Counted from the first letter of the stretch, positions 11,245 to 23,496 are shown. The stretch: DNA of 64,000 bases from Mrakia gelida (GCA_024345305.1 BRON01000010.1:1364001-1428000); one strand, 5' to 3'. Program-made: numbers and translations. The notes: generated by a model from the letters alone, not told the origin.

Positions 11245-12310
11245 GTGGGAGATCGAGATGGACGACGGACGCGTCGAGAGTTTCGTGTAGCAGTTGAGGC
11301 TTGATGAATGGTTTCTTTTCACGAATCTGTTGGACGCCTCGGCAGGGTCAACTTCGAGAGCATGCGAAGATCAGAAGAACAACAGCGTGCCCGGAGGTTA
11401 AGATCTCGATGGACGCGCCTTGTTTGTTTTCCTTTTGTTCGACCGTCCGTGTTGTTTTGCTCAGAGGAGAGGACTCAGCCTGAGAGACACCTCTCTCCGT
11501 TCCCTCTGCCCCTTTTCTCCTCTCTTCCTTGAAGAAAAGAGTGAAGATTTTCTGAGGCAGGGGCGTTGGCATTCCCTTTGTTCGAGGGTTGTCCCCAGCA
11601 AGGCCGAAGGGGTTTCGATCAGCTCGCTCGCCGCTTCACTTTCTTCTTCCTCCCAGTAGCAGCCTCTTCCTTCCTTTCTCCTTCTCTTCTCGGTCTCTTC
11701 CTCCTCCTCCTCCTCCTCCTCCCCTTCTCTATAATCCTCTCCATACCTTCCCTAGACTCAAAAATCTTCCACGCCCACACGGCACTCTCGCTCGCTCCCT
11801 TCTCGATTCTCCCTTCGCCAACTCCTCCAACTCCTCCCTCCCTCCCTCCCTCCCTTTCCTCTCTCGATGCACGGACAAGTCAACAACAGACAGCTTCACA
11901 AGATGCTCAAGGAGAAGAGAGGCTTCGTCTTGACCAACTCTGGGGATCCTAATCTTGGTGAGTTCAGTTTTTCTCGTTTGAGGGGAGGGAAGGAAGGAGA
12001 GGGAGGCAAGAGCGTCAAAGGGGTGAAGCTCAACAAAGAGAGGGGAGGGAGCGGATGTGTTCCCCCTTCCTCAGAGGTTGCTGCACCAAGCCTCTCTCCC
12101 ACCAACGACCACCTTCTAGACCACCTTACACCCTCACACTCATTCAACTTCCAAGAAATCGAGTCGTTTGACACGCTCTGCTCCCTTTGAACTCCCCTTC
12201 GACGATCTCCTCCCCCTCCCTCCTCACCTCCGCCCGTTCCTCCCTTCGCCCTCGCCCTCGCCCCTTCCTTCCTTCCCTCTCTCCCTTCCTTCCCTCAACC
12301 TCACGTCCGC
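11245..12310. other. Intergenic with one possible tiny gene
   Basis: About 1 kb upstream of the membrane-protein gene. CT-rich tracts dominate (11690-11850, 12200-12300). Apart from the possible small gene at 11867-12190, nothing coding is evident on either strand. Confidence 0.5.
11867..12190 (+). CDS. Possible 41-residue protein gene, unsupported
   Basis: An ATG at 11867 opens a stretch with this genome's coding-style codons (AAG, AAC, GAG) reading MHGQVNNRQLHKMLKEK and ending at a GTGAGT donor near 11960. A possible acceptor near 12157 would continue as EIESFDTLCSL and a TGA at 12190. The product would be about 41 residues with no recognised family. It could instead be part of the long 5' leader of the next gene. 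Low confidence. Confidence 0.25.
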   Translation: MHGQVNNRQLHKMLKEKRGFVLTNSGDPNLGEFSFSRLRGGKEGEGGKSVKGVKLNKERGGSGCVPPSSEVAAPSLSPTNDHLLDHLTPSHSFNFQEIESFDTLCSL

Positions 12311-14088
12311 ATGTCCTCCGATCCCCTCGCATCTCTTATTGATGCTTTGATCCCTTCTGTGTCTACCAAAGTCACAACCACGACCAAAGCGGCAGCTGCT
12401 CTCGCGACCACGACCTCGACGACGGCCAAGGTCGTAGCCACCGTGAGTCTCCCCTTCCCTTCCTCCCCTCTTTCGTATGGAACCGAAGCTCATCAAGCCT
12501 GTCCCCCTCTTCTGCAGACCACCTCTACCACCGCTGCCGTCGCCAAAGCCACCACTTCTACCTCCGCCGTCCCCGTTGTCGCCTCAACGACGAGCGTCCA
12601 AACTGTCTTCGCCAGCACTCCTCCTGTTTCAAAGGAGACCACGAGTAAGTATCTCCTTTTCTCTACCCGCGCATCTCGTCCTGACCTCTCTCCTTTGTCT
12701 CCAGCTTCGAAGGAGAAGGTCACAGCCGTCTTCACGCCAACGACGACGGCCCTCGTCGCTGGAACCTCCGCCAACTCCTCCAAAACCACCGCCAAAGCCT
12801 CCTCCCTCCCCAAACTCTCAGCATCAGCAGCAACAGCCTCTGCTTCCAGCGTCTCCGCTGCGGCCGCTACCACTACGACGTGAGTAACGAGTCGTCTTGT
12901 CTCGTCTCGCCTGCTCAGCTCGTCCCTCCCCTCGAATCGAGCCTAACTGGGATCGCCTTCCCTTCTCTTCTTCTTCTTCCTCCTTCTTTCTCCAGCATGA
13001 GCACTGGAAAGATCGCCGCGATCGCCGCTGCTGGAGGATGCTTCCTCATCGCCATCATCGTCATCTTTCTCTTGATCAGGAAGAAGAACCGACGAAACCG
13101 TCGCGCTCACGCCGAGGACAAGTTCGGACGACCTGGATCGATGTTCACTGGTTACGGAGCTGCGATGGAGAACGAGGGTGGATTGGCTGCTGGTGGGATG
13201 GTGGAGAGGAAGAAGAGTTACAACTCTGGAAGGTCGAGAGATATGGGAGGACCGAGACCTCCGACTGTGAGTCGTCTTTTCGTTTGATCCTTTTCGCTCG
13301 CCTCGTTTTCGCCCACTCGAAAAGCTGCGAGGAAACTGAACCCGTCCTTTGTTCCCCTCTTCCTCAGATGATCGAGAGCGGTCGAGCTGGAATGGGTTCT
13401 GGACGCTCTATTTCGTGAGTTGTTCATGTCGAGACGCGTCAACGGCGACGACGACGCTGACTCCTCCTTCGCCCGGTATTCTTGTCACAGCCCTGTTGCT
13501 CCGATGCCCAACCTTGGTTCCTACTGCACCTCTCCCACCGGATCAGCCCACATCCCTCTCCCTCCTCCTCCCGCCTCCGCCTACTCCGTCGCTCCCGCTC
13601 CAGCCTTCGCCATCGGATCCGTCATCGCTCCTCAGATCTCCCAGCCGCCCATGGCTCGAGGACAACCCGAGTTCTACGCTTCCGCTTACCCCGCCCAAGG
13701 AGGAATGGATCGAGTCATGAGCCCTCCTCTCGTGCCGGGAGGAGGAGCCTGGGGATACGGTCAACAGCAGCAGCAGCAACAGCAACGACAGCTTCTCCCT
13801 CAGCAGTTCGGCTACCCCGTCGACCAGAAGCAGTACCCTCAGCACCCTCAGCAACAGCAACAGCAACAGTACGACTACGTAGGTGCTCCTCCTCTCGATC
13901 CCTACTCCCAGTACCCTCAGCAGCAGTCCCCTGGAGCTCACCCGATGAGCTCTCCCATCGACCGAATGCCTCCTCCCCAGGCTTACCTTCCCCAGCAACA
14001 CCATCAACAACAGCTCCAGCAGCAGCAACAGACTAGGAAGGCTCCTCCTCCCGTCGACGACCTCGACGACGCGTACGGAGGAATGTAG
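12311..14088 (+). CDS. Ser/Thr-rich single-pass membrane protein with Gln-rich tail
   Basis: Six exons sum to 1,350 bases, 449 residues. Residues 1-145 are Ala/Ser/Thr-rich, a likely O-mannosylated outer region. Residues about 150-172 form a transmembrane helix (IAAIAAAGGCFLIAIIVIFLL) followed by the basic stop-transfer segment RKKNRRNRR. The long cytoplasmic part is Pro/Tyr/Gln-rich with several Gln runs. No N-terminal signal peptide is visible, so it would be a reverse-anchored (type III) protein, like yeast Skg6-type and other Ser/Thr-rich wall-sensor-like proteins. Family identity and function are not established; a role at the cell surface is inference. Acceptors and donors are canonical. 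Confidence 0.75.
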
Positions 14089-14847
14089 ACAGTCGCGCTC
14101 GTTCCCCTTTCGTTTCGGATCATTTTCTCCCGCCTCTGCGTGCAGTGCACTTTGCTTTTCGTCCCTTCACTTCTTGGTATGTTCTCGAGCTCTCGGATTC
14201 GCTCTTGTTCGTTTCTTCTTCTTGGTCTCGTTTCTCTCGCTCGCTCTTTCTCCCCTTCACTCGTTTTCGCACACCATGTTTCTCTTCTCACCTCTCTCCT
14301 TGCATTTTTCTTCTTCACGACCCCCTCATTTGCTGTTTCCTTACTTCCACTTCACTTCTCTTTTCACTTCTCTAGCATTGCCTCTCGCCTCGTCGAGTGT
14401 TCCCTTCCCTTCTCTCAACCTCGAACGATCTTCCCTTTTTTCCAGCGACGCGTCGTCCATACTTAGGCAGGCTCCTAATTCCTACGCTCGATCTACATCG
14501 CGCTCTTTCTTTTTCTGTTCGGTACCGGGAGGGGAAAGAGAGGGGAGGTGTTGGGGTCATTGAAAATCGTGTAAGGTAGGGCGAGAGAGCAGGGGAGACA
14601 AAGAAAGCAAGGGTGGATGGGGGAGGACGAACGAGAATGGGACGAGACCGAACAAGAGCAAAGCAAAAGAGACGAAAGCGAAACCAAGAGAGGTTGCCAA
14701 GCGTAGAGATATAGAAAGGGGAGAGGTAAGGTAACACAGCAGGGGATGGCGAGCAAACGTAAGAGAAAAATGGATGAGAGCGGGAAGGGAAGCGAGGGGC
14801 GGGAGAAAGGCTGGATGAGAGAAGAGCAAGCAAAACGAGTTACAGGT
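14089..14847. other. Intergenic, convergent genes
   Basis: 3' regions of the membrane protein gene and the racemase-family gene. The first half is CT-rich, the second half GA-rich on the plus strand. No gene recognised; one GACGCGTC near 14450. Confidence 0.6.
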
Positions 14848-16220
14848 TTACATTCCTCGAGGAGGAGAGGGAAGACGGAACTCGTATTCCTCCTTGACGG
14901 CGGCGGAGTAGATCTGCGAAGAAACGAGAAGAGAAAGGAGAGGGGGACGACGCGTCAACAAATGCCGTTCGGTTGACGAGAGGTCAGATAAACGAGGGAA
15001 CTGACCATCTTTCCGAGCGTGAGAATATCGTACACAGCTACGTTCAGCTCTCGTGCGACGGCTGCTGAGAAGGGAGGCCTGAGGAAGGAAGGAAGACGAC
15101 GAAGACGCGGTCAGCGAGAGATCAGTGCTCGAAAGACGTCGAGGCGACTCACATGTTGGTGCACTCGAGCAGAACGGCTCTCAGCTCTCCTCCCTTCGAT
15201 CTGCAGAGCTCTTGAAGCTCTCGACCAGCCTCCAAAACCTCCTGAAGCATCCCGTCGTGGTCGTAGGGAAGCTCGCAATTCAGGACCTTCGAGAAGACTC
15301 CGTTCTCTCGAAGTCCAGTGAAGGGAGTCTGAGGGGACGCGCCGACCTGTTGGGAAATAAAAACTCAAGAGCTCAGCGACGATTCAGGAGCTTGAGGGAT
15401 ATTTTGGGTTGACCGAGGAAGGAAAGGGAGACGACGACTCACGCAGGCGAAGTGCTTGAGGCTCAGACATTTGGCTTTGAAGCAGATGACTCCGACCGAA
15501 TTGGGGACTGGGTAGAGAGCCTTCATGATCGGGAGTTGAAGGAGAGCGCTTGAGCCGATAGATGGGAGGTGGGAGGCGAGGAGAGGGTGCATCGTTGCGA
15601 GCTGTCAAGAGAGACGGACCAGACCGAGGAAGAAAGTGGTGTCAGCGGTCATGATTCAGAGGACTCTCGTACGAGCTCGAGCGCGAGAGGGAAACGATGC
15701 TCACAAACTGGAGAGAGGATGGATGGATGGGAAGAGCGAATGGATAGGGAAGAAAGAAGGTAGGTCAGGGATAGGTCTTCGAGCACGCGATGGAAGAGGC
15801 CGAGCGCGACGACTCGACGCTGTTCCCTTCTCCCTCCCACGACGCATCCCGTTTCTTCCAGCAACGAAAGAGCACTCACACCACAGGAAGTAACCAAAGC
15901 AACGCATCCTTCCTCCTCAATCAATCTCCTGCCCTCCTTGACGAACGCGAGAACCGTGTCTTCCGACCATCCGCCTTCGAGAATCGCCTGGGGAGTAGCC
16001 TGAGCGACGACTCCCACTCGGATGGGGAACGGCCAAGAAGCAGGGTTGGAGATGTCGCCTGCTGGTCGAGCGAAGCGAGTGTTGAGTTGGCTGCAAAAGA
16101 GAGAGAGAAGAGAAGCGATAAGGAAGGAGGTCTCAGCGCGACAGATTGCACGATCAAGGCCTTCTCCGAGGAACGAGAAGACAGGACGAACATGATCCCA
16201 AGGGGTGGTAGCTGGTTCAT
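14848..16220 (-). CDS. Asp/Glu racemase superfamily protein
   Basis: Six exons (16192-16220, 15880-16090, 15443-15601, 15153-15346, 15006-15078, 14848-14913) sum to 732 bases, 243 residues. The N-terminus reads LGIIQLNTRFARPAGDISNP, then ALVTSCG with the first catalytic-type Cys at about residue 79, and LLECTNMPPF with the second Cys at about 197. This two-cysteine layout is that of the aspartate/glutamate/hydantoin racemase superfamily, and the fungal members begin with this L.TRF.RP.GDI.NP motif. The enzyme probably epimerises or isomerises an amino-acid-like substrate by two-base chemistry; the substrate is not determinable here. The intron after TSCG is about 278 bases. Confidence 0.85.
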
Positions 16221-17490
16221 CTCCGGGTCTGGGATGAAGGACTGGATGTTGGCGACTTGGATGGAGGTTGAACGGTTGAGCGTTTCGAGGTGAGAAGTCT
16301 AGAGAGAGAGGAAGGCGCATGTCAGTCGAGAGAAAGGTCGAAGGGAAGGGAAGCGACCTCGACCCGACCTCCCGCTCTTCTATCCTTCTCCCTGCCCCTC
16401 CAGAACATTTTTTCGAGCTCAAACTTGAGCCAGATCGCAGTTTACAGGTCCAGCTATCCTCCCATTCATCTTTGCGTTCAACCGAGCTCAAAATGAACTC
16501 GAGAGAAGCAGAAGGAGACGCCCGCCAGCAGATTTTGGAACAGCTTCTTCCGTTCCGTTCCTTCTCCTTATTTTTGCTCCAATCCTCCACGACCGCAGGA
16601 GAGCAAGAGGGACAGAGAGACGAGGCGTCGGAAGGGGAGACTCACGTTTGTTGAAAAAAGGACGAGTTGGACTGGATGGCGGTTGGAGGGTCTGTTTTTT
16701 AGAGCAGAGAGAGTTTCAAGAAGAAGAAGAGGGAGGAAGAGGAGGGCCAAGCTCTAGCACGTCGGAGAAGGCCGCAGGGCAAGATCGTTCGAAGAGAAGG
16801 TTTTTCGAGCTCAGGCCATTCAAGCAGTCAGAAAGGTCATCAGCTCGCAAGAGTCGACGTGAAGTTTTTCGACCCTGATCTTATCAGTTGAGGGAGAGAC
16901 AGGAGCCGAAGAATGAAGAAGGTCGCGCTTCTTTTCGTTTCTTTCAACCCTCCAGCGGTCCAAATACATTCTTGTGGGCGAGCTGTGGGCGGTAGAGGGT
17001 TCATGAAGGCGCGATCTCAGGGTTCGTACCTTGTACCTTCACCTCAGATCGAGCGCTGAAGATCTGCCTCCGCTCGAACTCGACGCGTCTCGAGTCAAAG
17101 TTCGAAGTTGAGCTCGACTTTCCTCCCGCCTTTTCACTCTCAACTTGCTCAATCTCGGATCTGTATCTTGGACACCATCTACGAGCGAGAAGCTGCATAT
17201 AGGCCTTCGATCTCGCTCAGAACGAGAGCCGAGCTCGTTTATCTGGTGGCTTGAGAAAAGCTGGGAGGACGAGGGGGGGTCTCCTTCTCCGCCTCGACGT
17301 CCACCCGACGAACGAACGTTCCATCTTCCGGTGGGGGGAGGACATCTTTCCCTTTTCATTTGGTCTTCCGACCCCCAACCACCATCAGCTCTCGCATTCG
17401 ACTCGCTCGGACGACCTCTCGCTTTCTCCTCGACCAGCAGCCCTCTCGTCGTACTCCCTCGCCTCGACTCGACTCGGTTCTTCTCTCGCC
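16221..17490. other. Divergent intergenic region, 1.27 kb
   Basis: Lies between the racemase-family start and the MFS transporter start, so it should hold both promoters. Open frames here are short and not coding-like. CT-rich tract 17430-17490 leads into the MFS start. No RNA gene seen. Confidence 0.6.
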
Positions 17491-20400
17491 ATGTCCATCC
17501 CTTTCAGCCTAGTCGATGTGAGCTCTCTCCTTCCCTCTCTGCTTCCCTTTCAACCTCAGCACGCCAGCTCACCCTCAGCTGCTTCTTTTCTCCCCTCAGA
17601 TGTCCCTCCCAACTTCAGACAACGACGAGAAGAAGCTGTCTTCCACCAAAGACGAGAGCTCATCAGAATCGGACGTGAGTGTTTTTCTCTTCAGCCTTTG
17701 CTCGTTTTCCTCCTCTTTCCCAGCCCTCATGACTTTCCATCCTCGCCTCTCGTATCTTCTCACAGCTCTCCTCGCTGCACAAGCTAGCTGCCTCGCACGG
17801 TATCGAGTCTGCGTTCGAAGCCAAAGGTGAGCTCGACTCTTCCTCCCTCTCGTCGAGCAGAACGTGCTCGAGCTCTCTGCGTCTTGACCCTCATGGCTCT
17901 GAATCCTTCCTCCTTCCCTCCGACAGTCGCTCTTATCAACAGTGCTCTCGCCGAGATCGGGTTTGGTCGCTTCCAAGTCTACCTCTTCTTCATCGCAGGT
18001 TCGTTCGAAGCTCAGCTTCCGTCCCCTTCGCTCGAGTTCCTGACTCTCGCTTTCGGTTTCGACAGGGATGGGCTGGTTCGCCGACAACCTCTGTGAGTGA
18101 GAGCTCGCATTGTGGCAGCATCATTTGTATCGTCTGATGAACTACCTTCTCTTCTAACAGGGCTGCAAGGAGTCGCTCTCGTCCTCCCCGGTCTTCAGAA
18201 CGAGTTCAACCCGAGCAAGGTAGCGACCTCGACACTGTTCCTTTACGTCGGACTGATCTTGGGAGCTACGTTCTGGGGAATGAGCGCCGATCTCGTTGGT
18301 CGAAAGTTCGCTTGGAACGCAACTCTTCTTATCAGTGGAGTCTTGTGAGTGTCGAAGATGTCGAGGAGGAACGCTGCGTTGAGCTCGAGTCGGACGCGTC
18401 GGACGCGTCGACGAGAGCTGACCTTCGACTTCGATTTTGATTCTTCCTTCCTTTCAGCGGGATGATTGCTGCTGCCTCGACCAACTTCCCCATGTGGTGC
18501 GCGATGATCTGCATCGTCGGTTTTGGTTGTGGAGGAAATCGTGAGCTCACCTTCATTTCCCCGTTTGTTCTCGCTCGCATCGAGCTGACTTTCGCTCCTC
18601 TGCCTTCGCTTCAGTCCCCGTCGACGGAGCCATGTTCCTCGAATTCCTTCCCCAGAAGAAACAGTGGCTCCTTACCCTTCTCTCGGCTTGGTGGGCGATC
18701 GGACAGGTCATCGGAAGTTTGATCGTGCGTCTTGTTTCTCCTCCTCTCTCCCTCCGACATCGCGTGTTCAGGGTTCGAAGCTCATTCCTCTTATTCGTTT
18801 CTTCTCGTAGGTATGGCCCTTCACCGTGAAGTACAGCTGTCCCACTCAAGATGATCCTCTGTCGCCAGGAAGCGGAAGGACGATGTGCGTGCCCGGAACA
18901 CTGGATCAAAACAAGGGATGGAGGTTCGTCTCGTTTTTGCCCTGGCAATCCTTTTCTCCGACCAACATATCGACGAGGATACTGATAGTCTTCCTTTCTT
19001 CAATATAGGTGGTCGATGTTGACCATGGGAGCCATCGTGGTCTTCTTCTGCGTCGTCCGTTCGGTCATCATGCCTCTCGCTGAGTCCCCCGTGCGTTTCA
19101 ACTTTTCTTCTCCCCTCGCCGTTCGTTCCTGGTTTCGTGAGCTCACTCAGAGACTCCCTCTTCGCGTTACCTCGCTCTCAGAAATGGCTCGCCTCCCAAG
19201 GTCGAGACGAAGAGGCCATCGAGGTCCTCGAGTCCATCGCGAAATGCAACGGTCGACCTTGCCCCATCACTCTCGCCGACCTTCAGGCGATTGCTCAGAA
19301 GCATGGAGTCGAATCGCACGCCAAGATGAACTACAAGACGATCATTCGAAGGAGCTTCGACGACCTTGGAATGAAGCACGTTCGACCTCTCTTCGCGACA
19401 AGGGTTCGTTTTGTTTTCTTCGTCGAACGACGGAGCTTCTTCGACTTCGAGACAGCGACTGATTTGCCTTGGGCCCCTCCTGCACAGAGGCTCGCTATCA
19501 ACACCTCGCTTGTGATTCTGATCTACGGTATCCTGGGTCTGGCGGTGAGTGGAGCCACGCGTCGAACTCAACCGATCTGTGAAGTCCTTTTTTCGACGCG
19601 TCCCTCCGACTGACACCCTTCCCTCGTCCTTTTCCGTCATAGTACCCTCTCTTCAACGGGTTCCTCGGTCTTTACCTTACTCAGATCCCTGGATCTACGA
19701 CCAACGAAGCCTACTCTGGATACGCCCTGTTCGTTCCCCTTTTTTGTCGAACCAACCTCGGACTCAACTGACCTCCCTTCGCTTCCGTCTTCGCTTCATC
19801 CAGGCAAGCTTTCTGCGGACTTCCTGGATCTTTCATGGCCGCTGCACTCGTGGAATGGAAGGTTACCGGAAGATGGAGCTTCATCAGCGGAAGGAGGGGA
19901 GCGATGGCTTTTTCGAGTGAGTCGCGTCTCGTTTCGCTCGATTTTCCGCTCGAATCTGACATTCCTTCTCTCCAACAGCCATCGCCGCTGGAGTCTTCCT
20001 CTTTGCCTTCACTGCGGTCAAGACTCGAGCTCAGGTCACTGCGATGAACTGCCTGGCGTCCTTCTTCCAGAACGCGATGTGTTCGTCTATCCCTTTCTCC
20101 CCTCTCCCCCTTCGATATTTTTGCTCACATTGCTTTCTCCCTCTCATCTCCAGACGGTATCCTCTACGGCTGTACGTCCAACTCTCTCCTCCGACCCTCT
20201 TCCTCCGACGAAAGCTGACTTTCGCTTTCGTTTCGCCCGAACAGACGCCCCAGAAGTTTTTGCCACTCCATCTCGGGGAACTGGAGACGCTTTCGCTGCT
20301 ACTGCCTCTCGACTCGCTGGTATTCTTGCCCCCATTATCAAGAACTGTGCGTCTTGTCGTTCCTCGTTCTTGTCTTTTCAACTCCTTCGCCTCGAACCTG

Positions 20401-20545
20401 ACCTCCTTCGCTCGTTCTTTTATTTCTCGCAGGGGGACCCGCCGGAAACAAATCTCCAGTTCTCATCTCGGCCGCTCTTTTCTGCTTCTCCGGCCTTCTC
20501 ATGATGGCTCTTCCCATCGAGACTGCTGGAGAAGCGGCGCTGTAG
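17491..20545 (+). CDS. MFS transporter, SV2/sugar-porter-like
   Basis: Eighteen short exons give about 547 residues. After a hydrophilic N-terminus (about 70 residues, Ser/Glu/Lys-rich), the chain shows about 12 hydrophobic segments. Landmarks are GFGRFQVYLFFIAGMGWFAD (TM1), LYVGLILGATFWGMSADLVG then RK (the G...D..GR loop 2-3 signature), PVDGAMFLEFLP (like the PVDG..Y.E..P of SV2-type carriers), SAWWAIGQVIGSL, and a large central loop with SQGRDEEAIEVLESIA. This arrangement matches fungal SV2-related organic solute/sugar transporters at the plasma membrane. The substrate cannot be read from sequence. Exons down to 18 bases occur, and several donors are GTTCGT (for example at 17999, 18924, 19404). 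Exon sum is off by one base, so one boundary is imprecise. Confidence 0.88.
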
Positions 20546-21199
20546 TCATCTCCCTCGCGTCGATTGTTTCTCCGCCCTTCCTCTCATCTCTCCTTGGGTG
20601 TCCCTGCTTTTGTTGGATCAGTAGACTTCTAGACTCGGTGGATCCTACTGTTCGGGATATCGACGTGATCTTTATTTGCCTTTCGCGAGAAAAAAAAGGA
20701 CGTTTGCCGGTCGCGTTTCCGGTCGTGTCCAGCTCGACGCTCTCCACTCACCCTTCCTCTGACCTAACCACCTCGTTTCTTCATCCCAACCGAGAGCGTA
20801 TTGCAACTGGTATCTAAAACGACGAATATGGTCTGTTTCAATGGTCCTGACGGGGTTCGGTTGGGGTTAAGATCGACGACGCGCGCGCCAGGGGATTTCC
20901 TCTCCCGACTTTCGGACGTGAAGCTTTCGCTCGAGATTCTCAACGAACGTCCCATCGGTCCTATGAGAGGCGATTGGGGAAGGCGTCGTGCTAGTCACAA
21001 TCGATATCTAAATCAAGGAAGAAACGAATGAAAGTAAACGAGCACAACAAAATCGACGCGACCAACCACCTGGCCTCCTCTCGCCTCCGAGTCCCAACCC
21101 ACCCTCATCAGCCCTCAGCAAAAACATCAGACTCGTCGAAACATCCTCCTTTAAACACAAACACGAGTCTCGCGCCGAGGTTGTTGAGTCGGATCACGC
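20546..21199. other. Intergenic, convergent genes
   Basis: 3' regions of the MFS transporter and of the F-box/XPA-like gene. More A/T than the surroundings around 20680-21100. No gene seen. Confidence 0.6.
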
Positions 21200-23358
21200 T
21201 CAGCGCTCGTTCTCCTGGTGGGATCCTCCTTCCGACGGGCCGTAGATGGCGAGCCTGGATTGAGATCGAGATCTGACTCAGTTTCGGAGGCAGAGGATGG
21301 GCGAAGAGCAGGGGGAGGAAATTGGAGAACCGTGGGGCGAAGGGACGGAAGTTGGGAGGAGGGAGCGAGAAAACTGAACGAACATTCGGTTCTTGGTTCG
21401 AGTAGCTTGAGCTTTTGTCTTCTTGACTTCGAGCTTGGCGCTGAAAAGCGGAAAGAAGAAAAGAGGAAGGTTCAGCTTCGAAGGACGAGCGGCAAAGACG
21501 CGTCTTGCCTGAGCGAGTGATGAGGTCGAGTTCGACTCACAGATACTCCTGATGCCCTCCAACTCCACCGTGCGATCGAAGAGACAGAGCTTCGACGGCA
21601 GCCCTCGAGTAGTGCTTAGGCGCTTTGCTCCACCACTGCAAAACGCGACAAGGAACGTGATCAGTTGATGCTCGAGAGCCAGCGACGCGAGGTTCGAGGC
21701 GGCGAGAAACTCACCGGCCCCTCTCTCTCCTTGAGGCCCAGAAGCTCTCGATCAGAGATCTTGTACTTCGACTTGGCTTGCTGAATCCCCATAAGAGAAG
21801 GAAATCCGAGTGAGCTTATCGTTTGAGAGGGAGCGAGAGAGATAGAGACGACTGAAGACTGAAGACTCACCGCTTTGGTCAGAGTTGGCCGGTTCACGAT
21901 CTCTGCAACCATCTTCCTCCACAGGCTCGGCCATGGGTCGTAGCACTCCTCTTCACTTGAACGTTCAGACGAGGAGGAGTTCCGGCGGCGCTCGTTGCGT
22001 GGGACGGGAGATTCCAGGCTGAACGAAGAGAAGTGGTCCGTCAGCACCGGGAAACGAGTTGGACGAAGAGAGGAGGATCGCTCACTCGAACACTTGACGG
22101 ACGCGATCCTCAGAACGCTCCTTCTGCGCTCGAATGAGCCTAGCCCTCTTCTCCTCGAGCGGTGACTTGTCGCGAGACGTCCAGTCGAAATCATGCATGT
22201 CCATCTCCAGCTCCTCGTCCATCACTGCCGTTCGCTCGACGGGATGTCCGTCCCAGTACTTGAGGAGGAGCTGCTCGATGACAGCCTTCTGCTTGGTAGC
22301 TTCGATCTGGTTGGCGTCGTATTCGGTTCGAGTGAGTCCCCAGCCGTTCCAACCTCCTGCTCCGACGAGAGATCGTCCTGACGAGAAGAGGCGACGACCT
22401 TCGTTGAAGGAGCGGAGAAAGGGACCGAAGGGGGTGTATGCATCCGCGTGGAAGTAGTGCTGGACCTCCGGCTTTCCATCTACCGAGATCTGCAGGTCTG
22501 AAGCGAAGCGCTCGAGGTTTGGGAAGGCAGCTTGGACGAGGATCTGTGCAGTAAGAAGGGGACGGTCAGCGTCGCTCGACCAACAGGCGTGACATACGTC
22601 TCACTATTAGCTATCTCGAGAGCTACTCACTTGGAAAACAACTGTGAGAGGAAGAAAAAGGCGAGCCTGGACGTCAGCTCCCGAACGCAACAAGGAGCCA
22701 GATGATCAGCGAGAGAGTGAAGGGAAGAGACAGTGGACGAACCGTCTCGATAGCAAGATCGAAAGAAACGGCAATTTCCGGCAAGGGATAGATGGTCGCG
22801 AAGCTGGTACAAATCAAAGTGTATACGGAAGGAGAAGAAGTGAGCTCTCGCTCTTCTCGTGGTCTCGCTCCTCGACTCGTCCTTTCTTCGCTCGTCCCAT
22901 CTCCGCTCGCCTCCCTCCGAGTACTCACATCGAGATCCGAGTCAACCGATATGATCCTGTGTGAAAGAGAGGGAGATTATCAGCATCTGGGTCCTCCTAT
23001 GACGAGAGAAGGGAGGCAAAGGAAGCATGGAAGCTCACATGTCGAGAACCTCGAGAGGGAAGACGGACAAGGGCTGCTCTCCCTCCTTCCACTTCTTGAT
23101 ATCCTTCCAGACAGGGACCTTCTTCTCGAGGACCTACTTGAGCTTCTTCTTCACAGGCTTCTGGCTGCCCGACTCGTCGTAATCGTCGTCGTAGGTGCTG
23201 GCGGGGGAAGGAAGAGGGGGGGCGGCAGAGTTCGTCGAGAATGAGATCGAGGTTGCCTTCCTCTTGCCTCCCCTGCTGGGAAGGAGAAGGGAAGTCGAAG
23301 GAGTAGAAGCTGGGGCGGGAGCTGATTCCGCTGAGGTAGACGAAGAGGCGTTGGGCAT
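21200..23358 (-). CDS. F-box/XPA-C-like protein, copy with in-frame TAG
   Basis: Paralogue of the gene at 51.7-53.8 kb with the same exon plan. Residues 1-74 are low-complexity and Lys-rich. The F-box-like part reads FPLEVLDMIISVDSDLD then LRDHLSLAGNCRFFRSCYRD. An 11-nt microexon (22631-22641) follows. Next come ILVQAAFPNLERFA, LFSSGRSLVGAGGWNGWGL, ECYDPWPSLW, AKSKYKISDRELLGLKE, HYSRAAVEALSLRSHGG and a basic helix, which resemble the XPA C-terminal domain (inference). TAG at 23134-23136 interrupts exon 1 after KKKLK, but the frame stays open and homologous on both sides (VFPLEVLDM). No usable donor exists to splice it out, so the copy is either a young pseudogene, a read-through gene or a sequence error. 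Head to head with the F-box gene at 23497. Confidence 0.65.
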
Positions 23359-23496
23359 GCTCTGAGAAGGTCGAGATGATAGCTCGTGAGCGTCGGCAGG
23401 AGGAAGGAAGGACGACCACCCCAGCTCGTTTTGGTGAGCTCGAGGCTTCCTCCTTCTCCTTCTCCCCTCCCATCCACAACTACCTCGCCTCAGAAG
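23359..23496. promoter_or_regulatory. Bidirectional promoter of F-box/XPA-like + F-box pair
   Basis: Only 138 bases separate the two divergent start codons. The core at 23423-23441 reads, on the minus strand, GAGCTCACCAAAACGAGCT, and the same core with one extra A occurs at 51587-51606 in the second pair. On the F-box side the leader TGAGCTCGAGGCTTCCTC is shared with the copies at 51.5 kb and, weaker, at 31.7 kb. On the other side CTGCC-ACGCTC-C-AGCT is shared with the gene at 51.7 kb. Conservation of noncoding sequence on both flanks suggests shared control. Confidence 0.7.

Noticed and set aside
13543..14028. Leu-rich minus-strand frame opposite the Gln-rich exon
   Set aside because: CAG repeats read backwards give CTG leucines; the plus-strand gene is better supported.
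16290..16660. Extended minus-strand frame upstream of the racemase-family start
   Set aside because: The family's N-terminal motif follows the ATG at 16220 directly; the upstream part is low-complexity and probably noncoding.
23151..23343. Intron removing the TAG at 23134 in the F-box/XPA-like gene
   Set aside because: No donor like GTGAGT, GTTCGT, GTACGT or GTAAGT precedes it, and the paralogue has exon sequence at the same place.
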